Assembly: GCA_031279155.1 (NCBI GenBank)
Contig: JAITJB010000028.1
Span: forward strand, 1-37,795
Direction: 5' to 3'
From: Deltaproteobacteria bacterium
GTDB lineage: Bacteria > Desulfobacterota > Desulfarculia > Adiutricales > Adiutricaceae
DNA length: 37,795 bases
Positions 32,339 through 37,795 of this stretch are shown here, piece by piece. Within the stretch, counting starts at the first letter, position 1; each line of letters opens with the position of its first letter. The notes beneath the pieces were generated by a model. The model did not search any database, was not told the DNA's origin, and saw nothing but the letters and a program-made list of their open reading frames with translations. The position numbers were made by a program, and so were the translations under genes.

Positions 32339-32875
32339 ATGAGTGATTTTCAGCAATTGGTTCTTAAGCGGCAGAGTTGCCGGGATTATGACGCCGATAA
32401 GCCTATCGAGCACGATAAGCTCGTTAGGTGTCTAGATGCCGCTCGGCAGACGCCTTCGGCTTGTAACTCCCAGCCTTGGAGCGTGGTGGTGGTTGAAGAC
32501 CCGGCTAAATTAGCCGAAGTGGCCAAGGCCACCCATCAGCTCGGGCTCAACGAATACGACGTTAAAGCCAGAGCTTTCTTTGTCGTCTTAGAGGAGTACG
32601 CCCAGCTCATGCCCAAGATAGCTTGCCTGGCCGATAGTCAGGTTTTCGCCAAAGGCGATCTGGGCGCTTTTACTTACGCATTGACTTTGGCGGCTGAAGC
32701 CGAGGGTTTGGGCACCTGCATTTTAGGGCTCTTCGATCGCCCCAAGCTCAGAGAGCTCTTAGATATTCCTAAATCCCAACCTATCTTCATGGTTGTGGCT
32801 GTAGGCTACCCGGCCAAAGATACTGTCCGCTCTAAGGTCAGAAAACCAATTGACGCCATAAGTAGGTTTGTCTGA
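32339..32875 (+). CDS. Nitroreductase-family FMN flavoprotein
   Basis: 178 residues from ATG 32339, with AAGGAG(A) at 32327-32333. QLVLKRQSCRDYD and CLDAARQTPSACNSQPWSVVVV at the N-terminus are the FMN-binding arginine and Ser/Asn blocks. DLGAFTYALTLAAEAEGLGTCILG and MVVAVGYPA complete the fold. The family uses NAD(P)H to reduce nitro groups, quinones or flavins; the physiological substrate is unknown. Likely cotranscribed with prs-rplY, and two terminators follow (32936-33013). Confidence 0.92.
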   Translation: MSDFQQLVLKRQSCRDYDADKPIEHDKLVRCLDAARQTPSACNSQPWSVVVVEDPAKLAEVAKATHQLGLNEYDVKARAFFVVLEEYAQLMPKIACLADSQVFAKGDLGAFTYALTLAAEAEGLGTCILGLFDRPKLRELLDIPKSQPIFMVVAVGYPAKDTVRSKVRKPIDAISRFV

Positions 32876-32892
32876 GTTTTTGGCTGCTTAGG

Positions 32893-32934
32893 TTTTTTAA
32901 ACTAAATTTTTTTAAACTAATTTTTTTATACTAG
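32893..32934. repeat. Three tandem 14-bp A/T repeats
   Basis: TTTTTTAAACTAAA, TTTTTTTAAACTAA and TTTTTTTATACTAG at 32893-32906, 32907-32920 and 32921-32934. They directly follow the nitroreductase stop and precede the terminators. Confidence 0.88.
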
Positions 32935-32935
32935 G

Positions 32936-32975
32936 GGCCGGTATGATAAACCGGTGGTTTTAGTCGGCCTTTTTA
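32936..32975 (+). terminator. Possible terminator
   Basis: GGCCG (32936-32940) and CGGCC (32965-32969) followed by TTTTT. An alternative CCGGT/ACCGG hairpin (32938-32942/32950-32954) competes for the same bases. Confidence 0.45.
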
Positions 32976-32983
32976 TCAAAGAT

Positions 32984-33013
32984 ACGCCCGTCCCCCGGTG
33001 ACGGGCGTTTTTT
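32984..33013 (+). terminator. Rho-independent terminator of the prs-rplY-nitroreductase unit
   Basis: ACGCCCGTC (32984-32992) pairs with GACGGGCGT (33000-33008) over a loop of C and G, followed by six T. Confidence 0.92.
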
Positions 33014-33422
33014 GTGGTCTCTAGGAGTTTATGTAGGCTATGGCCTATCTCAAATCTCCCTACCGGGGATTGCCTTAGAAAGTTTTTTTTGGCCCATAGC
33101 CTGGTCAAAAAAGCTTCTAAATTCGGGCAAGTCTAAGAAATCGCTCAATTTTTGACTTTGGTCCGAAGGCCGGTTATTCCCGCGCTCGCCCGCATTCTCC
33201 TCATCTCATAGCCAGAAAAAAAAGTTAAAGCTAAAGAGAATATCGATAAGATCTAAGAGATACACCTTTGGCAAAAACAGGGAATAGTCAATTTAAGGCT
33301 TGTATTGAGCTAAATTATTTAGCAGTAATTATTCTGGCTAGTTCATAAATATATAACCTAAGTTATCAAGCGGTCTTAAAAAGTATCTTAGAAGCTATCG
33401 GTAATTATTAAAAAGGAAAAAT
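33014..33422. other. Spacer before the aminotransferase gene
   Basis: About 400 bp, A/T-rich in its second half. The final AAGGA, seven bases before the next start, is the only element recognised. No convincing promoter pair or small gene. Confidence 0.5.
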
Positions 33423-34595
33423 ATGAAGTACGATTTTGACGAGATAATCGAGCGCTGCGGCACAGACTGCATAAAATTTGATTTTGCCCGCGAGCGCGGC
33501 ATGCCCGAAGGGCTATTACCCATGTGGGTAGCTGATATGGATTTTAGGACCCCGCCTGAGGTAATTGAAAGATTGGTGGAGGTAGCCAGACACGGAATTT
33601 TTGGCTACACAGAAACTAAGGAAAATTATTTTTTAGCCCTTAAAAACTGGTTCCAAAGCCGCTTTGGCTATGAATTTAAACCCTCTTGGCTGAAAAAAAC
33701 GCCTGGCGTTGTCTACGCCTTGGCCACGGCCATCCGGGCCTTCACTAAGCCAGGCGATCCAGTGCTCATTCAAACCCCGGTCTACTACCCCTTCTCTGGC
33801 TGCGTCAAAGAAAATGGCCGCCATTTAGTGGAAAGCCCTTTGGTCTACCAAAACGGTCAATACTCGATGGATTTTTCGGATTTGGCGGCTAAAATTAAAA
33901 ATCAAAGCATCAGACTAATGCTCCTTTGTAGCCCCCACAATCCGGTCAGCCGGGTCTGGACCAAAGAGGAACTCCTGGAGTTAGGCCAGATTTGCTTGAA
34001 AAATGACTGCCTTGTGGTCTCAGATGAGATCCACTGTGACTTTGTCTTCGGTAACCATACCCACCATATTTTTCCCTCATTAAAGCCTTCTTTTGAGCAA
34101 AACACTATCCTCTTAACGGCTCCCAGTAAGACCTTTAACTTAGCCGGGCTCCAGATTTCTAACGCCATAATCGCTAACGATAGTCTCAAGCGCCTCTTTT
34201 CTATGGAGGTGAGCCGCACGGGTTTTAGTCAATTAAATACCATGGGCCTTGCCGCCTGTCAGGCCGCCTATGAACTGGGCGGGCCGTGGTTAAAAGAGCT
34301 TTTAGCCTATTTAGAGGGTAACTTAGCCCTAGCTAGGGAGTATTTTGAGACCAAACTTGCCCCCCTTAGGCTTGTTGAAACCCAAGGCACTTATTTGCTT
34401 TGGGTCGACTTTAGGCCCCTAGGACTCGAGGAAAAGGCCATTAACGATCTCATTATCAACAAGGCCAAACTCTGGCTTGACCATGGGGCCATGTTTGGCG
34501 CCGCTGGCGCTGGCTTTCAGCGAATTAACATGGCCTGCCCTCGGAAGGTTTTATTGGACGCTTTGGAGCGCTTAGCCAGGGCGCTTAAAAAGTAG
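33423..34595 (+). CDS. PatB/MalY-type aminotransferase (C-S lyase)
   Basis: Fold type I PLP enzyme, 390 residues. MPMWVADMDFRTPPEV-like LPMWVADMDF near 33-42, GIFGYTETKENYF, VLIQTPVYYPF, SPHNPVSRVW, SDEIHCDF, and APSKTFNLAGLQ with the PLP lysine near 241 are the MalY/PatB cystathionine beta-lyase family pattern. The family cleaves cystathionine or cysteine S-conjugates, and MalY also represses maltose genes. Stand-alone, with AAGGA before the ATG. Downstream is the long fhs leader. Confidence 0.93.
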   Translation: MKYDFDEIIERCGTDCIKFDFARERGMPEGLLPMWVADMDFRTPPEVIERLVEVARHGIFGYTETKENYFLALKNWFQSRFGYEFKPSWLKKTPGVVYALATAIRAFTKPGDPVLIQTPVYYPFSGCVKENGRHLVESPLVYQNGQYSMDFSDLAAKIKNQSIRLMLLCSPHNPVSRVWTKEELLELGQICLKNDCLVVSDEIHCDFVFGNHTHHIFPSLKPSFEQNTILLTAPSKTFNLAGLQISNAIIANDSLKRLFSMEVSRTGFSQLNTMGLAACQAAYELGGPWLKELLAYLEGNLALAREYFETKLAPLRLVETQGTYLLWVDFRPLGLEEKAINDLIINKAKLWLDHGAMFGAAGAGFQRINMACPRKVLLDALERLARALKK

Positions 34596-34683
34596 CCCAA
34601 AGTTCTAAAAGTAACCATCGTTATCAGCCGTAGAAGGGCAAATTGGGAACAAAACGGTCAGTTTTTTTTGACAAAAAAAAGAG

Positions 34684-34714
34684 GGCTAAAGAAGGGCTCT
34701 TTAAGAGTTTAGCC
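34684..34714 (-). terminator. Hairpin with T tract on the minus strand
   Basis: GGCTAAA (34684-34690) and TTTAGCC (34708-34714), with inner CTCTT-t-AAGAG. On the minus strand CTC and eight T follow, so it reads as a minus-strand terminator. No minus-strand gene that I trust ends here. On the plus strand there is no T tract. Confidence 0.4.
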
Positions 34715-34761
34715 GGTTAGACTATCGAGAGATCCCAGGTTGGCTAACCTAAAATTTTTTA

Positions 34762-34789
34762 TTGACAAAAACCTTGGCTGTGTTATAAT
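34762..34789 (+). promoter_or_regulatory. Consensus sigma70 promoter for fhs
   Basis: Perfect TTGACA (34762-34767) and perfect TATAAT (34784-34789) with a 16-bp spacer. Transcription would start near 34796, about 550 nt before the fhs ATG. Confidence 0.9.
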
Positions 34790-34795
34790 TTATGA

Positions 34796-35344
34796 CGTTT
34801 CCCGCAGAAAAAAGTTTTAACTGACCGCGCAAATGTCGGGAAGCGCAATTATCCACCCCACAATTTAATTTCGGTGATCGAAATCTTCGCCGCCCAAGCC
34901 CTTGCTTTTGCTTTGGGGCATTGCGGTACGCTCGCGTTATCTCTAGATATCTATATTTTCCACTTTGATGGCTATATTGCGGTTGCGGCATCTATAATCA
35001 GCCTTCTAATCCATATACGCGTGCCCAAGCGACCTCGCCTTCCGAACCCCTGGTCGAGAGCCCTGGGGAGAAAGTCATCTAAGTGGTTTTGTCGCCAGCT
35101 ACCCGGTGTCGACAACCGGGCTGTTAAATCCGGAGGATTTTCTTTTCGGAGCTGGCGCCTCTGACTAAAGAAAATCAGAGGTAGTTTGCCGACGGCTGCC
35201 CCAGGGGGGGCCAGCCCGCTAATGTCGAGGTGGGGGCTTACCTGATCGATAGTCGGTCAGGGTAGCCCGAAGCCAACCTCCGGCCGTTGATGATCCCTGG
35301 CTGGAGTTATTTTTAAGCATTCCAAAATACGGAGGAATCGTTTT
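34796..35344 (+). promoter_or_regulatory. Structured 5' leader of fhs (riboswitch/attenuator candidate)
   Basis: No credible gene, but dense secondary structure in 35090-35306. An 8-bp stem CGCCAGCT/AGCTGGCG (35093-35100/35150-35157) closes a three-way junction holding CCCGGT/ACCGGG (35102-35107/35115-35120) and AAATCC-gga-GGATTT (35126-35140). Next are CCTCTGA/TCAGAGG (35158-35164/35175-35181), GGCTGCCCC/GGGG-c-CAGCC (35194-35216), and a ~13-bp hairpin GGGC...GCCC (35234-35268). The last is enclosed by GAGGT/ACCTC (35227-35231/35276-35280). Further upstream, CGCAAT (34844-34849) plus CCCC can pair with GGGG plus ATTGCG (34915-34925). The terminator at 35278 follows. ZTP (pfl) riboswitches often precede fhs, but their conserved GCCGCCUGGGC core was not found. 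I cannot assign a class. Confidence 0.7.
35278..35314 (+). terminator. Terminator within the fhs leader (attenuator arm)
   Basis: CTCCGGCC (35278-35285) pairs with GGCTGGAG (35299-35306) with one G-U, followed by TTATTTTT. It sits 31 bp before the fhs ATG, ahead of the ribosome site. Bases 35278-35280 are also needed for the GAGGT/ACCTC pairing upstream, so the two structures exclude each other. Confidence 0.75.
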
Positions 35345-37123
35345 ATGGCTTTGAACTGGCAGGAATTGACCGCTAAGGGCGCCAAGGACTATGAAATCGC
35401 TGAAGCAGCTGAGAAGGAACTACTCAAGATTAAAGAGGTTGCCGGAAAAATGGGCCTCACAGAGGATGAAGTCCTTCCCTATGGTCACTACATCGCCAAG
35501 ATCGATTACGCTAGGGCTCTGAGTCGCTTGGCCGACAAGCCCAATGGCAAGTACATCGATGTGACCGCCATCACCCCGACCCCGCTGGGCGAAGGAAAAT
35601 CCACCACCACCATGGGCTTGGTCCAGGGCATGGGCAAAAGGAACCTAAGCGTTACAGCCGCTATACGTCAGCCCTCAGGTGGTCCGACCATGAACATCAA
35701 GGGCTCTGCCGCCGGCGGTGGTATGAGCCAGTGCGTGCCTTTGACCCCCTTCTCCTTGGGTCTGACTGGCGACATCAACGCCATCATGAACGCCCACAAC
35801 CTGGGCATGGTGGCCTTAAACTCCCGCATGCAGCATGAGCGCAACTATGACGATGAGGCCTTAGCTAAACGCGGACTTAAACGCCTTGACGTCGACCCCA
35901 CCAGGGTAGAGTTTGGCTTCATTTTGGACTTCGCCGCCCAGTGCTTGCGCAAGATCATCATCGGCTTAGGCGGCAAGCAAGATGGTTACCTGATGGAGTC
36001 CAAGTTCGGCATCGCCGTCAGCTCCGAGATTATGGCCATCTTGGCCGTGGCCGCTGACCTCAAAGACCTGCGGGCCAGGTTGGGCCGCATCGTCGTGGCC
36101 TATGACAAGAAGGGTAAACCCATCACCACCTCGGATCTAGACGTGGCTGGCGCCATGACCGCCTGGATGGTCGAGGCCCTTAACCCCAACTTGCTCCAGA
36201 CCCTCGAAGGCCAGCCCTGCTTCGTCCACGCTGGCCCCTTCGCCAACATCGCCATTGGCCAGAGCTCCATCGTGGCTGACCGCTTGGCCCTCAAATTGGC
36301 CGACTATCACGTCACCGAGTCCGGCTTTGCCGCTGACATCGGTTTTGAGAAGTTCTGGAACCTTAAGTGTCGCTACTCTGGCCTTATTCCCAACGCCGCT
36401 GTCATCGTGGCTACGGTCAGGGCCCTTAAGTGCCACGGCGGCGCTCCCATTCCGACCCCGGGTAAACCGCTCCCGGCCGAGTACAAAGAGCCCAATGTCG
36501 GCCAGGTCGTCAAGGGTTGCGAGAACTTGGTCCATCACGTTAAAGTTGTCAAGAAGTCCGGTATCAGCCCGGTCGTCTGCATCAACTCCTTTGTTACCGA
36601 CACTCCCGATGAGATTGCCGCTATCCGTAAGGCCTGTGAAGAAGCTGGCGCCCGCGTGGCCGTAAGCGATCACTGGCTCAAAGGTGGCGAGGGCGCCCTA
36701 GAGTTGGCCGATGCCGTTAAAGATGCCTGCAACGACACCCCCAACTTCAAGTTCCTTTACGATCTCGACCAGCCCCTCAAGGATAGGGTCGAAATCATCG
36801 CCAAGGAAGTCTACGGCGCCGACGGTGTGGACTATAACCCCGATGCTCTCAAGAAGCTTGAAGGTTTCCAAAATGACCCGGCTACCGCTAAGTTGGGTCT
36901 ATGCATGGTTAAAACCCATCTGTCGCTGTCTGACAACCCCACCATCAAGGGCGTGCCTAAGGGGTGGAAGCTGTTTGTCCGCGACGTGTTGATCTACGCC
37001 GGAGCTGGATTCGTGGTACCGGTGGCCGGAGCTATCACCTTGATGCCAGGTACAGCTTCTGACCCCGCCTACCGCCGCGTCGACGTGGACACCGAGACCG
37101 GAAAGGTCAAAGGTCTGTTCTAG
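35345..37123 (+). CDS. fhs: Formate-tetrahydrofolate ligase
   Basis: ATP-dependent ligation of formate to tetrahydrofolate, giving 10-formyl-THF; a key step of the methyl branch of Wood-Ljungdahl metabolism and of purine and one-carbon supply. 592 residues, slightly long for the family. PTPLGEGKSTTTMGLVQGM carries the ATP P-loop, IRQPSGGPTMNIKGSAAGGG the folate/formate region, and HAGPFANIAIGQSSIVADRLALKL and MLMPGTASDPAYRRVDVD-like LMPGTASDPAYR the C-terminus. GGAGG is at 35331-35335. The codons are strikingly C-ended (gacatcaacgccatc), unlike most genes in the window, which argues for very high expression. The structured leader above indicates regulation. Confidence 0.98.
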   Translation: MALNWQELTAKGAKDYEIAEAAEKELLKIKEVAGKMGLTEDEVLPYGHYIAKIDYARALSRLADKPNGKYIDVTAITPTPLGEGKSTTTMGLVQGMGKRNLSVTAAIRQPSGGPTMNIKGSAAGGGMSQCVPLTPFSLGLTGDINAIMNAHNLGMVALNSRMQHERNYDDEALAKRGLKRLDVDPTRVEFGFILDFAAQCLRKIIIGLGGKQDGYLMESKFGIAVSSEIMAILAVAADLKDLRARLGRIVVAYDKKGKPITTSDLDVAGAMTAWMVEALNPNLLQTLEGQPCFVHAGPFANIAIGQSSIVADRLALKLADYHVTESGFAADIGFEKFWNLKCRYSGLIPNAAVIVATVRALKCHGGAPIPTPGKPLPAEYKEPNVGQVVKGCENLVHHVKVVKKSGISPVVCINSFVTDTPDEIAAIRKACEEAGARVAVSDHWLKGGEGALELADAVKDACNDTPNFKFLYDLDQPLKDRVEIIAKEVYGADGVDYNPDALKKLEGFQNDPATAKLGLCMVKTHLSLSDNPTIKGVPKGWKLFVRDVLIYAGAGFVVPVAGAITLMPGTASDPAYRRVDVDTETGKVKGLF

Positions 37124-37176
37124 TTCAGTCCGTTCTAGCCGCCGTATTAGTGCCAGGCGGCAGCTTCGTGTGCGCA

Positions 37177-37216
37177 AAAACCGCCGCTCCTCTCACCCAA
37201 GGGGCGGCGGTTTTAT
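37177..37216 (+). terminator. Rho-independent terminator of fhs
   Basis: AAAACCGCCGC(T)CC (37177-37190) pairs with GGGGCGGCGGTTTT (37201-37214), loop of ten bases, T-rich end. It may be bidirectional. Confidence 0.92.
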
Positions 37217-37259
37217 TTGTTCTTAAGCTTTTATCAAAAATACCCTCTATCCCCTAAGA

Positions 37260-37310
37260 GAAAAAAAGAAGAGCCAGGAAAAAACGATCTTAACCGTTCC
37301 ATCCTGGCTC
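37260..37310 (-). terminator. Terminator of the minus-strand nuclease-family gene
   Basis: GAGCCAGGA (37271-37279) and TCCTGGCTC (37302-37310) with inner AACG/CGTT. On the minus strand the stem is followed by TTCTTTTTTT. It faces the fhs terminator, as expected for convergent genes. Confidence 0.85.
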
Positions 37311-37409
37311 ATAGTTGGAGAGTATTGTTAATGTTTAGACTTTAAACTTTGTTAAAATAGTGGAAAACCAATAAGAATTCCTCCTCTATATACGAGCCAA
37401 AGAGGAGAC

Positions 37410-37795
37410 TTAACGTAGCCTCGGGCTAGGGGGAGGTATATTTTCTTCCTCCGATTTTGTCGGGGCCGGCTCTTTGATTTGTTCCTGAGTCGGCTCTTTG
37501 GTTTGTTCCGTATCCGGCTTTTTGATTATCACTCTCATCGGGTCTTGGTCAGGGAAAGCCCAGGCCGTTATGGCTCTCTTTTCATCATTTACTACCAGCC
37601 CGAGCAATACGGGATTTCTATATCCCCCTCCGTAGTTTTTCTCCTTTATTTGATCAGCGGCTACCTTGGCCAAATCAAGGTCTTTATCTTTATTTATGTC
37701 TATGTCTTGTTTATGACTGATTTTCATCTCGATAACCCAGGTTTGGCCGGCGAATTCGAGAACGAAATCAGATCTTCCCAAATTTCCATGTTCCT
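37410..37795 (-). CDS. PD-(D/E)XK nuclease-family protein (partial, N-terminus off window)
   Basis: Only the C-terminal ~128 residues are visible; the frame runs on past position 37795. GRSDFVLEFAGQTWVIEMKI has the D...E-x-K pattern of the PD-(D/E)XK fold found at the C-terminal end of AAA-ATPase-like/DUF1703 proteins. QIKEKNYGGGYRNPVLLGLVVNDEKRAITAW is the usual end of that domain. A Glu/Lys/Pro-rich tail with two related repeats (EQTKEPTQEQIKEP) is added; on the DNA a ~18-bp piece near 37467-37484 recurs at 37491-37508. These proteins occur in many copies in gut anaerobes and are often near mobile DNA, function unknown. The full domain layout cannot be checked here. Confidence 0.8.
   Translation of the reverse strand, partial: EHGNLGRSDFVLEFAGQTWVIEMKISHKQDIDINKDKDLDLAKVAADQIKEKNYGGGYRNPVLLGLVVNDEKRAITAWAFPDQDPMRVIIKKPDTEQTKEPTQEQIKEPAPTKSEEENIPPPSPRLR

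Noticed and set aside
34749..34991. 80-residue minus-strand ORF near the fhs promoter
   Set aside because: It overlaps the consensus promoter and leader, has odd composition and no recognisable domain. The minus-strand T-tract hairpin at 34684-34714 is the only support.
34874..35164. 96-residue plus-strand ORF in the fhs leader
   Set aside because: It starts with GTG without a ribosome site and ends in the structured region. The reading is explained by the RNA stems, and no family is recognised.
35227..35280. TPP riboswitch, because of ACCTGATC...GGTCAGGGTA
   Set aside because: The required CUGAGA element and the remaining TPP core are missing, and the pieces form a simple hairpin.
1..37795. 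CRISPR array, prophage or toxin-antitoxin pair
   Set aside because: No spaced direct repeats of CRISPR type, no phage structural or integrase gene, and the small HTH gene has no toxin partner.

Overview
The window looks like chromosome from an anaerobic or microaerophilic Gram-negative bacterium, with a deltaproteobacterial (Desulfobacterota-like) lineage as the best guess. Support for this is indirect: formate-tetrahydrofolate ligase with highly biased codons, a bis-MGD-type oxidoreductase, a radical SAM enzyme, a Tat-exported ABC binding protein, and frequent GTG/TTG or ATGA-coupled starts. There is no rRNA and only one tRNA, so the lineage call is an inference. No gene looks phage-derived. 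One transposase gene and a possible IS3 scrap are the only mobile traces.

Layout. (1) 1-2542, minus strand: a stress-type cluster terD / zinc-ribbon-YbjQ / uppP / terD, with the last terD cut by the window edge. (2) 2815-8499, minus: a five-gene operon (SDR epimerase, DegT aminotransferase, two SAM methyltransferases, and an asparagine-synthetase-like enzyme without the N-terminal glutaminase Cys), probably making a modified sugar or small amide. (3) 8500-12377, plus: a repeat-bearing spacer, a strong promoter with a folded leader in front of a 69-aa Cro/C1-type regulator, then priA. (4) 12409-13764, minus: a lone AT-rich transposase. Just beyond it is a perfect 16-bp parS-type palindrome (13993-14008). 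(5) 14034-25680, minus: a nine-gene operon-like run with a Tat-dependent binding protein, two permeases, two ATPases, a glutamine-synthetase-like ligase, a C45-type Ntn hydrolase, a radical SAM protein and a molybdopterin oxidoreductase. (6) 25681-28080: a gene-poor zone with two small minus-strand genes, repeats and hairpins. Gene direction changes from mostly minus to mostly plus here. (7) 28081-37123, plus: housekeeping genes (DUF1015, ispE, tRNA-Gln, prs, rplY/ctc, nitroreductase, a PatB/MalY-type C-S lyase, fhs). (8) 37410-end, minus: the C-terminal end of a PD-(D/E)XK nuclease-family protein.

How the parts may work together. Region 5 reads as import of one organic compound followed by gamma-glutamylation or amide chemistry and a redox step; the substrate cannot be read from sequence. 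Region 2 reads as synthesis of an amino or amidated, methylated sugar-like product. fhs is preceded by a consensus promoter and about 550 nt of leader. The leader folds into a three-way junction and several hairpins and ends in an intrinsic terminator whose 5' arm can also pair upstream. This is riboswitch or attenuator architecture, and I cannot match it to a known class. That leader, the nine-gene operon, the Cys-less synthetase operon and the parS site are the items most worth following up.
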